64,000 bases of DNA from JANQMY01 sp965228775 (GCA_965228775.1 OZ245840.1:4898001-4962000), one strand, 5' to 3'. Counted from the stretch's first letter, positions 40,999-50,934 are shown. Made by a program: numbers and translations. The notes: a model not told the origin generated them from the sequence alone.

Positions 40999-42369
40999 TT
41001 AAGGCTTCGCGGAAGAAGTTTCCGGCCGCGATTGTGGAGCTGCTACCGCCTCGCTATTTTGGTCTCCCGTGTCGATTGCCTCCTTAGCCAAGCGGGCGGT
41101 GATTTGATCAAGCGACAACAGCTGTGAACGGACCGCCATCAGGGTCAAGACGGTGGCCATAGCAACGGCTGGGATAAGAACAGCGGGCCGGGCGCCGAAA
41201 CCTTCGATGAGAAAGCCCATGGCAAGGGACCCCAGAGGCATCCCGCCGCTAAACCCCAGCTGATAGATTGCGAGGATCCGTGCCCGGTGGCTGGCGGGGG
41301 CAACTTCTTGCACAATTCCCCGAGATAAGGTGAGGGCGACCCCCGCCCCAAGGCCCCAGCAGAAGAATGTCAAACACAAGAAGAAAAAGGGAAGGGGAAA
41401 ATATAAAGATGCCAGCAGGAAAACGCCGCTGCCTAGGGCCAACAGCAGTGCGTGGCCACGGCGGGCAATATTCCCCATGCGGATCAGTGTGATGGACGAG
41501 ATGATGGTGCCGATCCAGAAACTGACTGTGGCGGCCGAGAAGCGGTAGATCCCGCCGCCATATTCTTCGCGGACCAGAACCGGCAGTGTCACCATGAAGG
41601 TGCCCGCAAAAAACAATCCAACCGACAGTGCGGTCAGCACGAGCGGCAGTAAGACCGGCGATCGGTAGACTTCGACGAGACCTTCTCGAACAGCCTTGAG
41701 CGGGTGGGTCGCCATATCGTCTTTAGACCTGGCGTGGGCCGCCGGATGCAGCCGCTGAGAGGCGATCATGCCAAGCCCTGCGACAAGGGCGTGAAAAAGG
41801 ATCAGCGGCGCCGTGCCCAGAAATGTCGCCGCTCCCGCCACAATCATGCCTGCGGTTTGGCCGCCGAACTGCATCATGTTTGAGAGCGCGACGGCCCGTT
41901 GAACTTTTGATCCTTCGTCGCCTTTGGTCTCGCGAATGGGGGCAACCACATCATTCAGCAAAGAATCGCGCGTCGGCATGGAAAAGGCGCTCAGAACCCC
42001 CATGGAAAGCGCGTAGACAATGATCAAGCCGTAGGTGAGCACGCCGCTTCCAACGACCATCGACAGCACAAGGGGCGGCAGAATGGCGATGCCGTTCAGC
42101 ATGATCAGCATGCGCCGGCCGTCCTGACGGTCGGCAATGGCGCCCGCAAACAGCATCAGAAACCATGTGGGCGCCATGAGCGACATCTGAGCGATGCCGA
42201 TCATCTTGGGTGATCCCAGGAGCACTTCCGCAACAAGATAGGGGAAAATCACCATTTGCAGGCCCATACCGACGAACCAGCTGCTATGGGTGGCGAGATA
42301 CCAGCGAAAATCCGATGAATCGGTTAGGGTCTCGACAGTGTGACCGTTTTTTAAAGCGGCTTGGTCCAT
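40999..42369 (-). CDS. MFS transporter, EntS-like
   Basis: The 456-residue product has about 12 membrane helices. The opening FRWYLATHSSWFVGMGLQMV and LMLFAGAIADRQDGRRMLIM (motif A between helices 2 and 3) are typical of the major facilitator group containing enterobactin exporter EntS. The basic loop RLHPAAHARSKDDM between halves fits. The substrate is not predictable. A long C-terminal Ser/Glu/Pro-rich tail follows the last helix. The start at 42369 is the first reasonable ATG. Confidence 0.85.
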   Translation of the reverse strand: MDQAALKNGHTVETLTDSSDFRWYLATHSSWFVGMGLQMVIFPYLVAEVLLGSPKMIGIAQMSLMAPTWFLMLFAGAIADRQDGRRMLIMLNGIAILPPLVLSMVVGSGVLTYGLIIVYALSMGVLSAFSMPTRDSLLNDVVAPIRETKGDEGSKVQRAVALSNMMQFGGQTAGMIVAGAATFLGTAPLILFHALVAGLGMIASQRLHPAAHARSKDDMATHPLKAVREGLVEVYRSPVLLPLVLTALSVGLFFAGTFMVTLPVLVREEYGGGIYRFSAATVSFWIGTIISSITLIRMGNIARRGHALLLALGSGVFLLASLYFPLPFFFLCLTFFCWGLGAGVALTLSRGIVQEVAPASHRARILAIYQLGFSGGMPLGSLAMGFLIEGFGARPAVLIPAVAMATVLTLMAVRSQLLSLDQITARLAKEAIDTGDQNSEAVAAPQSRPETSSAKP

Positions 42370-42555
42370 AAAGTTGCAGGCGATCGATTGAGTCTACTTA
42401 AACAATGGCGGACGTTCTGTGGCGCTAAAAAGCAAGGCCGCCGCTGGCCAAAGGTGCTTATACGTGTGGATTGAGGGGCTGTATACAAGCCAAAAAGTGG
42501 GGTGAGACACCACCGGGCTTGCTAACGGGGCGAATTAGGGCGGTAAAATCGATTT

Positions 42556-45057
42556 ATGGAAGGGTCAGCTCTCATCGTATTCGGCGTCACGGGCCTTTTG
42601 GGCATCGTGAGCGTCTTGCTGCCCATCGCCCGGAAAATACAGATGCCCTATACGTTTTTGCTGGCTCTGCTGGGGGTGGCACTGGGCGTCATGCTCAGCG
42701 ATACCATGATGTCGGAGGCATCGGCCAGCGACTTTGTAGCAGCGCTGCGTGGCGTGGGCATGTCGGGCGACACGCTTCTCAATTTGTTTTTACCACCGCT
42801 TTTGTTTGCCGCCGGTCTTACCATCGATGTGCGCCGGATGATGGACGATTTTGCCCCGATCGTCTTGCTGGCGGTTGTGGGGGTCGTGTTCTGCACAGCG
42901 ATCGTTGGGGTCTCCATTCATATGACGGCCGAAATCGGTCTGCTGGCAGCGCTTTTGATTGGCGCCATCGTCTCCACCACCGACACCGCCGCTGTTGTAG
43001 CGGTCTTTCGGGATATCGGCGCGCCGCAACGTTTGTCGATCCTGGTGGAGGGTGAAAGTCTTTTTAACGACGCCGCCGCCATTGCGATCTTCGCGATCTT
43101 GATCAGCCTTCTCACGGGCACGTCCCAAGATCCGATCGTGTTCGGCACGGTTCTGTTTTTCCAAGGTCTGATCGGCGGTATCATCGTTGGTTATGTCTTT
43201 GGCCGCCTGGTGTGCTGGCTGATTGGCGTGCTCCAGGACGCGGCGGTTACCGAAATCACGCTCACCGTGTCGCTCGCCTATCTGAGCTATTTGATCGCGA
43301 ACGAATATCTCAACGTCTCGGGCGTGATTGCCTGCGTGGTGGCCGCCATGGTTATGGGCACCGACGGCCGGACGCGCGTATCGCCGAAATCTTGGGAAGC
43401 GCTGAAGACCACCTGGCGTCAGCTCGACTTTTGGGCCACCTCGCTCATCTTCGTCTTGGCGGCCATGTATTCGCCCTTGGTCCTTCGCGATGCGGTGGTT
43501 TCGGATTTCTGGCTGCTCCTTGTACTGATCGCTGCTACATTGGCCTCACGCGCTTTCATTATATTCGGCTTCATGCCCGTGCTGAGCTATTTCAAGCTCT
43601 CGGCGCCCGTGTCGCAATCCTACAATGCGGTTTTGTGGTGGGGGGGATTGCGCGGCGCCGTGACGGTAGCCCTCGCTCTGGCTGCCAGCGAAACGCCTTA
43701 CCTTTCGGCGGAAGCCCAGCGTGTGGTTCTGGTGTCCTCTATTGGGTATGTGCTGTTCACTCTTTTTGTGAAAGCGCCCACGCTGCGGCCACTGATGAAG
43801 TTTGTTGATCTAAATGTCCTATCGCCGCAACAAAGACTGATCCAAACGCGCATTCTGCAGATTTCGCGTGCTGATATCCGCAAGCGCTTGAAGGATATTG
43901 CCGAGGAAACTGGGATCGCGGAAACGCTGGGGGATCTTCAGATCCTCAAAGAAGCGGAGCCAATTGATCTTGGTATCGACCCTAAGCGCGTTTCCACAGA
44001 TCAGATCATAAGCGCCGGATTGCTTTCTTTGGCGACGCGCGAGAACGAACTTTATTTGGAACTCTACGGCCGTGGCATTCTTGACCGGCGCATGACGGAC
44101 ATCATGCGGGCTCACGCGGGCCGCTTGATCGATGCGGTGAAATCCAACGGATTGGACGGCTACAACGAAGTTAGTGAGAAATTTCTTCAAGCAAGCCGGT
44201 ATCTGAAGGCGGCACTGTGGTTACAGCGGCGGTTCGGTGTTACAGGCCCCTTAACGGATCAGCTTGCGGATCAATTCGAAGCATTGCTTATCGCTGAGAT
44301 CGCTCTGCGGGATCTGCGCCGCGAAAGCATTGGCAACATCAAGGCATTGGTGGGCGACAACTTTGCGGCGCAGTTGGATGATGTTTTGGAGAAACGCCTG
44401 AGCGCCGTGCGCGGCAGCCTGCGTGCGTTGGATGTACAGTATGCCGACTATGCGCGGGCGCTTAGAACCCGATACTTTGAAAAGCTTGCGCTCGGCTTCG
44501 AGGAAACGGAATACAAACAGCGCTTCGAGCAGTCCCTCATTGACGGTGAGGTGTACCGCACATTGGAAGATGACCGCGAGAAACGCAGCCGCACACTGGC
44601 CCGCCGGCCGTCTTTGGATTTGGGCTTGCAACTCACACAGATGCTAAAGCGTGTCCCTCTTTTCCATGGTCTCAGTGAGGCGGAGATCGGAAAGATCGCG
44701 CGTGTCTTACGGCCCTATTTAGCGCTGCCGGGCCAAGCCATCGTCTCGCAAGGCGAGAAGGGGGATGCCATGTATTTCATCGCCTCGGGCGATGTGGTGG
44801 TCATGCTGGAAGGCGGGACCGTGCCCCTCAAGAAAGGGGACTACTTTGGCGAGATGGCGCTGCTCAACGATCAGCCGCGGAACGCCACGGTAATGTCGTC
44901 GGGATACAGCAATTTGCTGGTTCTGGAGCGCGGTGATTTTGAGCGGGTTCTGAAAGCCAACAAAACCATGGCGCAAGAGATTGAAGCGACGGCGGAGGCC
45001 CGCTCTGCATCAAACTTGGCGGCTGCCGCCAATACGGTGTCGGCGAAACTTAGCTAG
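42556..45057 (+). CDS. Na+/H+ antiporter (CPA1) with C-terminal cyclic-nucleotide-binding domain
   Basis: The 833-residue product has an N-terminal antiporter domain of about 12 helices. The ion-site region STTDTAAVVAVF, the GESLFNDAAAI motif and WGGLRGAVTVALALA are classical for NhaP/CPA1. Residues about 430-690 form a long soluble linker, and residues about 695-815 a cNMP-binding domain (GEKGDAMYFIASGDVVVML, GDYFGEMALLNDQPRNATV). The architecture resembles SOS1-type antiporters, in which the tail controls transport. It likely serves pH or Na+ homeostasis. Confidence 0.9.
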   Translation: MEGSALIVFGVTGLLGIVSVLLPIARKIQMPYTFLLALLGVALGVMLSDTMMSEASASDFVAALRGVGMSGDTLLNLFLPPLLFAAGLTIDVRRMMDDFAPIVLLAVVGVVFCTAIVGVSIHMTAEIGLLAALLIGAIVSTTDTAAVVAVFRDIGAPQRLSILVEGESLFNDAAAIAIFAILISLLTGTSQDPIVFGTVLFFQGLIGGIIVGYVFGRLVCWLIGVLQDAAVTEITLTVSLAYLSYLIANEYLNVSGVIACVVAAMVMGTDGRTRVSPKSWEALKTTWRQLDFWATSLIFVLAAMYSPLVLRDAVVSDFWLLLVLIAATLASRAFIIFGFMPVLSYFKLSAPVSQSYNAVLWWGGLRGAVTVALALAASETPYLSAEAQRVVLVSSIGYVLFTLFVKAPTLRPLMKFVDLNVLSPQQRLIQTRILQISRADIRKRLKDIAEETGIAETLGDLQILKEAEPIDLGIDPKRVSTDQIISAGLLSLATRENELYLELYGRGILDRRMTDIMRAHAGRLIDAVKSNGLDGYNEVSEKFLQASRYLKAALWLQRRFGVTGPLTDQLADQFEALLIAEIALRDLRRESIGNIKALVGDNFAAQLDDVLEKRLSAVRGSLRALDVQYADYARALRTRYFEKLALGFEETEYKQRFEQSLIDGEVYRTLEDDREKRSRTLARRPSLDLGLQLTQMLKRVPLFHGLSEAEIGKIARVLRPYLALPGQAIVSQGEKGDAMYFIASGDVVVMLEGGTVPLKKGDYFGEMALLNDQPRNATVMSSGYSNLLVLERGDFERVLKANKTMAQEIEATAEARSASNLAAAANTVSAKLS

Positions 45058-45311
45058 GACAAAATTCTGTCGGACCAGATGCCGACCAGCTGTTCGATGC
45101 ATTCGCCCGTCGAATATTGGCTGGTCTCGAGCCGGTACCAAGGTTCCGTATCGATCCCCAGCGTATGGGGCCAGCCGCCTTCCTGATTGGATTGCATGGC
45201 CTGGTCTTTGGCCAGCATGCGGCACGGGTCAACTTCGCCATAGACGGCAAGGGCTGTCCCAATGGTGACCGATAACAGAATGAGCACGAAAAGTGCGATA
45301 CGGCCGATCAT
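45054..45311 (-). CDS. Small exported protein, unknown function
   Basis: The 85-residue product begins with a hydrophobic signal-like segment (MIGRIALFVLILLSVTIGTA) followed by a short region with two cysteines. GGGAGA sits just before the ATG. The 3' end overlaps the antiporter stop by 4 bases on the opposite strand. No family is recognised. Confidence 0.6.
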   Translation of the reverse strand: MIGRIALFVLILLSVTIGTALAVYGEVDPCRMLAKDQAMQSNQEGGWPHTLGIDTEPWYRLETSQYSTGECIEQLVGIWSDRILS

Positions 45312-45417
45312 ATCTCCCTCATTCAGCGCTTAACCGTGAACCATAATGGACCAATCGGTGGCCGCGAAAAGGTACGGTTGTCACACAATTCGCCGTTTCT
45401 GCTGGAAGCCCAGCGTG

Positions 45418-45684
45418 CTAAAGCCCAAATCCGTCCGGATTCTGCCGGTCACCGCAGGCCACATAGCCGTCCCGCCACCCCGTCTGATAAGCCTTGTCGT
45501 TCTTGAAGAGGGTCTGATTCCGGTAAACCTTATTGTGTCCGCCGCGCACGCGCGAATTGGCGGTGCTGCAGCCATCGCCGTAGCCAAGGCTGTAATTGGG
45601 ATCTTCCAAAAGCGCCGGGTCGGTTCCGCTGCACCCTGCTAGGAATAGGCTGCCCATCAGGAAAATCGCCGGGAAAATACGCAT
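45418..45684 (-). CDS. Small lipoprotein
   Basis: The 88-residue product carries a clear lipobox (MGSLFLAGCSG), so it should be lipid-anchored. The mature part is short with YGDGCST and RDGYVACGDR motifs, tyrosine- and glycine-rich, and two cysteines that may pair. I know similar small lipoproteins from alphaproteobacteria, but no function. GGAAC precedes the ATG. Confidence 0.65.
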   Translation of the reverse strand: MRIFPAIFLMGSLFLAGCSGTDPALLEDPNYSLGYGDGCSTANSRVRGGHNKVYRNQTLFKNDKAYQTGWRDGYVACGDRQNPDGFGL

Positions 45685-45759
45685 TGCTGTTCCTTGCTTG
45701 CTGGATGGTGTTGGGATTTAGCCAGTTTCTATCAAATTTGAAATAGTGTTGTTTCAAAT

Positions 45760-47019
45760 ATGAGCGATTTCATCACCGCTTCCTTAAAGCCTTTCTGGAA
45801 CACTCGCCGGTGTGAGGCATTACCGGCGGTCAACGCGCCGCCGGAAACTGGGCTGGGAGCAGTAAGTACGATGGCCATAACGCCTGTGGCTGTGGATGCC
45901 ACAGACAAAGCTGTCGAGACGCCGGACCCATGGGCATTCCCTCCCCATCAATCGGAGGGTGGCGTGGTGTCCCTAACCGGACACCACGCTCTATTTGCCA
46001 TCGATGAAATCGTTCGGCGGTTGGCGGATCGGGCCTTAATGCCGGCGTCTCAGGTCACTCAGAGCGAACGGCAATTGATCGACGATGTGTTGGCAGCCCT
46101 GCTGCCGGTGCTCGACTACGGCCATCGCGCGATGCTGTGCGAGCGGTTCCTCGGCGGAACCGACGTGCCCGCGAAGACAGTGCGCCTCCTGGCAGGCGGA
46201 GACAGCGACTTCAGCAAGGCGCTTTTGGAAAAATCGCCCGCGCTTTGTGCATTGGATCTGGTGGCGATCGCGCGAGATGGTTTGGAAGACCAACAAATCG
46301 CCGTTGCGCGCCGGAAAAACTTGTCGCCCAATACGGTGGCGGTTCTTGCTCAGTCAGGAAAATCGCACCGGGTACTGAAAGAGTTGCTCGCCAATGAAAG
46401 CACTGTAATTCCAGAAGCAGTCTTATCAGAACTTGTCAGGCGTTCTGCGTGGGAACCGGAACTGGTGGGCGCTTTGCTTCAGAGACCGGAAATGGGGCCC
46501 GCATTGGCATTTCGCCTGTTTTGGAGTGCCGGCCCCGATGATAGAGTGACGATTGCCAAAAAGTTCTCGGTCGATCGCCACGCCCTTGAGTTTGGATCGA
46601 TACCGGATATGGAAAATGCCATCGACAGCCTGAACCCGGCAACCGTCGCAGCTTTGGAAATCATTACAGGATCGCAGCGCCCCCGGGCGTTCGATGCGCA
46701 GAGCGCTGTTGATGCTCTCGAGCACGGTCACGCGGACCAATTCTTCGAGGCGCTGGCCGATGGCGCGGGTGTGTCCCGCAATTTGGTCAAGAAAATCGTT
46801 GCCGACGCTTCAGGCGAACCGCTTGCCATATTGTGTAAGGCTCTCAAGATGGGGCGGTCGCGTTTCGTCACGGTGTTGAAACTGTTTCAGCAAGCGTGGG
46901 CCGTAGGTGACGGTGGGGCCGGTCAAGAAGAACGTCTCACCATGATTTATGATTCATTGTCGGTCGACCGCGCCGACCTGATACTGCGCTATTGGAATTA
47001 CGCGCCCGATTCCCTCTGA
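45760..47019 (+). CDS. DUF2336 domain protein
   Basis: The 419-residue product is mostly helical and carries the DUF2336 pattern of repeated short helical hairpins, such as VRLLAGGDSDFSKALLEKSP, LSPNTVAVLAQSG and the final LSVDRADLILRYWNYA. Members are common in alphaproteobacteria and have HEAT-like structure, with no established role. A second DUF2336 protein is encoded at 58338-59447. The start at 45760 could also be the later ATG near residue 38. Confidence 0.8.
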   Translation: MSDFITASLKPFWNTRRCEALPAVNAPPETGLGAVSTMAITPVAVDATDKAVETPDPWAFPPHQSEGGVVSLTGHHALFAIDEIVRRLADRALMPASQVTQSERQLIDDVLAALLPVLDYGHRAMLCERFLGGTDVPAKTVRLLAGGDSDFSKALLEKSPALCALDLVAIARDGLEDQQIAVARRKNLSPNTVAVLAQSGKSHRVLKELLANESTVIPEAVLSELVRRSAWEPELVGALLQRPEMGPALAFRLFWSAGPDDRVTIAKKFSVDRHALEFGSIPDMENAIDSLNPATVAALEIITGSQRPRAFDAQSAVDALEHGHADQFFEALADGAGVSRNLVKKIVADASGEPLAILCKALKMGRSRFVTVLKLFQQAWAVGDGGAGQEERLTMIYDSLSVDRADLILRYWNYAPDSL

Positions 47020-47413
47020 GAATTATTTAGTCAGTATTTAGATAATTCGTAGACAGATTTATTTGTCCTAAATGCCGTATTTTACACCGCGTTAATCTCT
47101 CATCAATTAGTGTGAACACGCTCGATGGTGCGGGGTGGGTTTGTGTTGCCGTTGAGTGAAGGTGAGGCAGGTCTCTTTAAGATCGCACACGATCGGCGAG
47201 GCCCGTCAATGCAGTATACCGGTGCGGGGCCGGTCGGCTGCGGCGTTTGGACAGGAGCACAAATGATTTCTCATCCCACAGATTTGTTATCAGCCGGATG
47301 ACGACGGCCGCGCGGTAGCGGCCGCGCATAAATCGCACACAAACGAATTCTATGATTGGCCAGATATATCTGGCGCGCGATGTCGTGCGCCGCATTGAGG
47401 AGGAATTGGGGCC
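47020..47413. other. Intergenic region upstream of parA
   Basis: The 394 bases hold an AT-rich first part, likely a promoter region, and several short GC-rich palindromes (for example CGGCCGCGCGGTAGCGGCCG). I see no gene that can be supported. Confidence 0.5.
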
Positions 47414-48169
47414 ATGTTTCCATCGATGCGTGTCATCGTATTTGCATCTCAAAAGGGCGGGTCGGGCAAGACAACGCTTGCGGGTCATTTGGCCGTTCAG
47501 GCGGAAGCCTGCGGTTCGGGGCCTGTGGCGGTATTCGACATGGACCCGCAAGGCAGTCTTGCCAAATGGTGGAATGTTAGGGCGGCCGAGACGCCTGTAT
47601 TTATTCATTCTGAATTCGGCAATCTCGCCCAAAACTTGGAACAAGTGCGCGAAAAGAAATTTTCGCTGGCGGTGATCGATACGCCCCCGGCAGTGACGCG
47701 GGCCATTGCCGAGGTGGTGGATTTTGCGGACCTTGTGGTCTTGCCGACGCGCCCAAGCCCGCATGATTTGCGGGCCGTGGGGGCTACCGTCGATATCGTC
47801 GAGGCCAAAAACAAACCAATGATCTTTGTGGTGAATGCAGCAACAGCGCGGGCCCGAATTACGTCGGAAGCAGCCGTTGCCCTGTCGCAGCATGGAACCG
47901 TGGCACCAGTCAACATTCACCATCGGGTGGATTTCGCGGCCAGCATGATCGACGGCCGTACCGTGATGGAAGCAAGCCCAAATGGGCGCTCTGCGAAAGA
48001 GATCGCTGGCCTTTGGGAGTATTTGGATATGCGTTTGGCCAAACTCGACCGGTCGGTCCTGACCGGCGGGGATGGGACGTTCGGGTCCGCCCAAGCGGGG
48101 GGCGCGAATGCGTTAGGGCGTCATGCGCCGGCATTTGGACGCCGAGCCATGACGTCGAACCGAGCCTAG
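47414..48169 (+). CDS. ParA-family ATPase
   Basis: The 251-residue product has the deviant Walker A motif ASQKGGSGKTTLAGHL, Walker A' VFDMDPQGSLAKWW and Walker B AVIDTPPA, all typical of ParA/MinD ATPases that position DNA or protein complexes. AGGAGG lies about 11 bases before the ATG at 47414; a second ATG 12 bases further is possible. The next gene encodes a protein with a disordered N-terminus and a ribbon-helix-helix-like end, so the pair may form a segregation or positioning unit. No parB or parS was seen. Confidence 0.85.
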   Translation: MFPSMRVIVFASQKGGSGKTTLAGHLAVQAEACGSGPVAVFDMDPQGSLAKWWNVRAAETPVFIHSEFGNLAQNLEQVREKKFSLAVIDTPPAVTRAIAEVVDFADLVVLPTRPSPHDLRAVGATVDIVEAKNKPMIFVVNAATARARITSEAAVALSQHGTVAPVNIHHRVDFAASMIDGRTVMEASPNGRSAKEIAGLWEYLDMRLAKLDRSVLTGGDGTFGSAQAGGANALGRHAPAFGRRAMTSNRA

Positions 48170-48209
48170 CCTAGCCTAGCCAGAACGCTCATATGATTGG
48201 ATTTATCCA

Positions 48210-48959
48210 ATGACCAAACAAAGATTTGCAAGTTTGACCGCTGGGCTTCTTGCGCGAAAAGGGGAGGCGGCACCACCTGTTGCGCTGTTCAATAAGGCGC
48301 AGACACAGTCCGCCCAGCAGCCCTCAAGCCCTGCGCAATTCGACGATGTTTCTCCAGAGATGCAAGATCGCATCGAATCCATCGTCGCAAGCCCACATGC
48401 GCCGTCCAATTGGACGCAGCCACCAGCGCCTATCGAGGACGATGCGGACTCTCTCGATTTGGAGAGCGAATACGGCATGGATGATCAGCGGGGCGATGGT
48501 GAGGCCGCAGTCTCTGGGCGGGCGTTTGGCATCGCCGCCAAACCGATCGAGCGGGCCGGAGAAGCTGCTCTGTTTTCCCGTATGACGCCGGTTGCGACGC
48601 CTCAGTTCGGCCGACGAAAGGACGCACGAACAGACAACAGCAATACGCGCAAGACTGTTGTCAGTATGCGTCCAAAAAAAAATCAGCAGGAAGAACAAAA
48701 AGAAAAAACCGAAGCCCGGACGCTCATCGTCTCGCGCGCCCGAGCGCCCTCAATACGGCGCACGGCGATCACGCTTCGCCTCGACGAAGAAAGATATCTC
48801 AGATTGAAGTATGCCGGCGCGCATTTAGGCAAAACGAGCCAGTCCATTCTTGAGGCCGCCTTGGATCATTATCTCGCATCGCTTGGCGATGATTTCACCC
48901 ATGATGCGGATTGGCTCAAAAAGGCCGTTTCAATCATCAAGTCGCGCAAGAAGCATTAG
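48210..48959 (+). CDS. Ribbon-helix-helix-like partner of the ParA protein
   Basis: The 249-residue product opens with FASLTAGLLARKGEAAPPV, then has a long, mostly disordered, charged stretch (residues 20-185). The C-terminus has a ribbon-helix-helix-like segment (RRTAITLRLDEERYLRLKYA, then SQSILEAALDHYLAS). Such a layout is seen in adaptor proteins working with ParA ATPases, where the basic or dimerising end binds DNA or cargo. It is 40 bases downstream of the ParA gene. The exact cargo is unknown. It could also be a plain transcription factor. Confidence 0.6.
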   Translation: MTKQRFASLTAGLLARKGEAAPPVALFNKAQTQSAQQPSSPAQFDDVSPEMQDRIESIVASPHAPSNWTQPPAPIEDDADSLDLESEYGMDDQRGDGEAAVSGRAFGIAAKPIERAGEAALFSRMTPVATPQFGRRKDARTDNSNTRKTVVSMRPKKNQQEEQKEKTEARTLIVSRARAPSIRRTAITLRLDEERYLRLKYAGAHLGKTSQSILEAALDHYLASLGDDFTHDADWLKKAVSIIKSRKKH

Positions 48960-49245
48960 AACCGCTATCCCCTCCAGGAGGACGTAACAGAACATCCAGT
49001 TAGGCACCGCCCAATACCTTTGCCTGTGCCGGTACGAATTCCCCCGTTCGATGCCGCCAATTGCAAAGGCAGCCCTTTCTCGTGGCCCAACCTGCACTGA
49101 CGGCCTTTTCCTTTGGGCTGGGGCGGTGCCGCCCAATCTCTCGTTTGGGCTCCACGTCTATTGATTTGCCGTTTACTCTTGTGATCGATAATGGCGAAAG
49201 GCCAGCAACGCAGCGCCATCCGAGATGGTGATTTGGGAGGGGGAA

Positions 49246-50181
49246 ATGCAAGAAGAACTTGTCATCGATGACGGACCCCTTGATTTCGCGGATCTGGCGC
49301 GGTCAGGCAAAAATGCCTGGTGGCGTTATGTGCTTTCCTTCGTCGGGTTTCTGTTTGTCGGCCTCGTTATCTTCCTCGGGGTGTACTTTGCCGTTTGGGC
49401 CGTGCTTGGCACCGATCCAGCGACGCTCATCACCCTCAAGAGTTTTGATTTTTCAACCGTTGAGGGGATACGCACCTCGATGGCCATGTTTGTGTTTTTC
49501 ATGGCCTCGATTTTTGTCTTTCTTATTTCGGCCCGCATTATCTTTCCGCTTTTACACGGGCGGCCTTGGCGTACATTTCTGACCGCTCATGACAGGTTCC
49601 GTTATGGGCATTTCTTTCAAAGTTTCTTCGCGCTGACACTGGTTTTTGTTGTGGCCACCGCGGGACAATTGATCTTTTTTCCCGACACGATTTCCTATCG
49701 TTTGCAGTTGGAAGCGTTCCTTATCTTCTTGCCGGTGGTTCTGGCGCTGACCTTCCTCCAGATCATGGCGGAGGAGGTTTTGGTGCGCGGATATCTTCTG
49801 CAGCTGATTGGACTTATTACGCCTGTCTATCTGATCCGTTTGCTCGCGCCCGGCCTTATCTTCGGCGCACTTCATTTTTGGAATCCTGAAGTTCTTGCAA
49901 GCGGGGGCGTTGCGATCGGTATCTTCATGATCGCCGGTACGTATATGACGTTCTTGGTGTTGCGCAGTAATGGCCTTGAGCAGGCAGCGGGCGTGCATTT
50001 CGCCAACAATATTTTCGTGTTTCTTGTTCTGGGGAATGCCGCCGACCAATTCGACACGCCAACAGTCTTTTTCGATCCGTCCACCACGATCGATAACATT
50101 GACCTATTGGTGTCCGCTGGCGTGTTTGCACTCCATTTCATCATTTTGACGGCGTGGGAACGGCGAAATGCGACAAACTGA
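49246..50181 (+). CDS. CPBP family intramembrane metalloprotease
   Basis: The 311-residue product has about eight membrane helices and the CPBP (Abi/CAAX) motifs: EEVLVRGYLLQ, FGALHFW and HFANNIF. These give the two glutamates and two histidines of the active site. Such proteases process prenylated proteins or peptides, or act in self-immunity to bacteriocins. GGGAGGGGG lies before the ATG at 49246. The 285 bases upstream hold no gene that I can support. Confidence 0.85.
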   Translation: MQEELVIDDGPLDFADLARSGKNAWWRYVLSFVGFLFVGLVIFLGVYFAVWAVLGTDPATLITLKSFDFSTVEGIRTSMAMFVFFMASIFVFLISARIIFPLLHGRPWRTFLTAHDRFRYGHFFQSFFALTLVFVVATAGQLIFFPDTISYRLQLEAFLIFLPVVLALTFLQIMAEEVLVRGYLLQLIGLITPVYLIRLLAPGLIFGALHFWNPEVLASGGVAIGIFMIAGTYMTFLVLRSNGLEQAAGVHFANNIFVFLVLGNAADQFDTPTVFFDPSTTIDNIDLLVSAGVFALHFIILTAWERRNATN

Positions 50182-50457
50182 TATCGTTTGTCTTTAAGTG
50201 CCCTAAAAACAGGCCGTTATACTTGTGGCAGGTAGTGCCGCAAAGCAACAAAACCCCCAAAAACCCAAATGATAAATGATCGCAATATATTCGCGGGCTT
50301 CGATTTGTGGTATTCGTTAATAGAGGTTAACAAAGAAACAAAGTAATTTCTTGAACACTTATCCAAATCATGTGTATAAAAGCAAAGGCGTCTTGATTAT
50401 TTAGACTAGTAACCATAAATTATATAAAAACGATGGTCGCCAACTGGGGATATTCTT

Positions 50458-50892
50458 ATGGAAGAAAAGGCGGACTTGGTTGATATGACGGCGGAAATCG
50501 TGTCCGCCTATGTCGGAAACAATACGATTGGTGCCCAGGAATTGCCGAGCCTCATTCAGCAAGTGTACTCGGCATTAAATCAAGCAACGCGAAATGTTGA
50601 CGTCGGCGTTGCGCCGGAACCGCGCCGTCCGGCTATAAATATCAAGAAATCAATCATGCCTGATTACTTGATTTGTCTTGAGGACGGTAAGAAGTTCAAG
50701 TCCCTGAAGCGTCACCTGCGCACGCATTACAATCTTTCGCCGGACGAATACCGGGCCAAATGGGGTTTGCCGAAAGACTATCCCATGGTTGCGCCGCGCT
50801 ATGCAGAAGCACGGTCAGCATTGGCAAAAGAAATGGGGCTGGGCCAAAAAGGCCGTCCGAAAAAGAAAAAGCTGGCTGAAGCAACCGGATAA
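50458..50892 (+). CDS. mucR: MucR/Ros family zinc-finger transcriptional regulator
   Basis: The 144-residue product has a helical N-terminal oligomerisation part (MTAEIVSAYVGNNTI) and the single zinc finger of MucR proteins: CLEDGKKFKSLKRHLRTHYN, with Asp in the second zinc-ligand place, followed by LSPDEYRAKWGLPKDYPMV. It binds AT-rich DNA and silences exopolysaccharide, motility or accessory genes in alphaproteobacteria. The AT-rich upstream region (50182-50457) suits autoregulation. A strong terminator hairpin follows. Confidence 0.92.
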   Translation: MEEKADLVDMTAEIVSAYVGNNTIGAQELPSLIQQVYSALNQATRNVDVGVAPEPRRPAINIKKSIMPDYLICLEDGKKFKSLKRHLRTHYNLSPDEYRAKWGLPKDYPMVAPRYAEARSALAKEMGLGQKGRPKKKKLAEATG

Positions 50893-50898
50893 TGATCA

Positions 50899-50934
50899 AA
50901 CGCTTTTATTTGGATCATCTCAAATAAAAGCGTT
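50899..50934 (+). terminator. Terminator hairpin after mucR
   Basis: AACGCTTTTATTTG and CAAATAAAAGCGTT are exact complements around an 8-base loop, followed by GTCTTTATTTG. Confidence 0.75.

Noticed and set aside
48165..48182. CCTAG repeated several times after parA, considered as a CRISPR-like or partition repeat
   Set aside because: Only three to four 5-base units in about 18 bases; too short for either. No CRISPR array was seen in the window.
49000..49251. Minus-strand frames upstream of the CPBP gene
   Set aside because: Two overlapping frames of equal quality, no ribosome-binding site, no recognisable motif.
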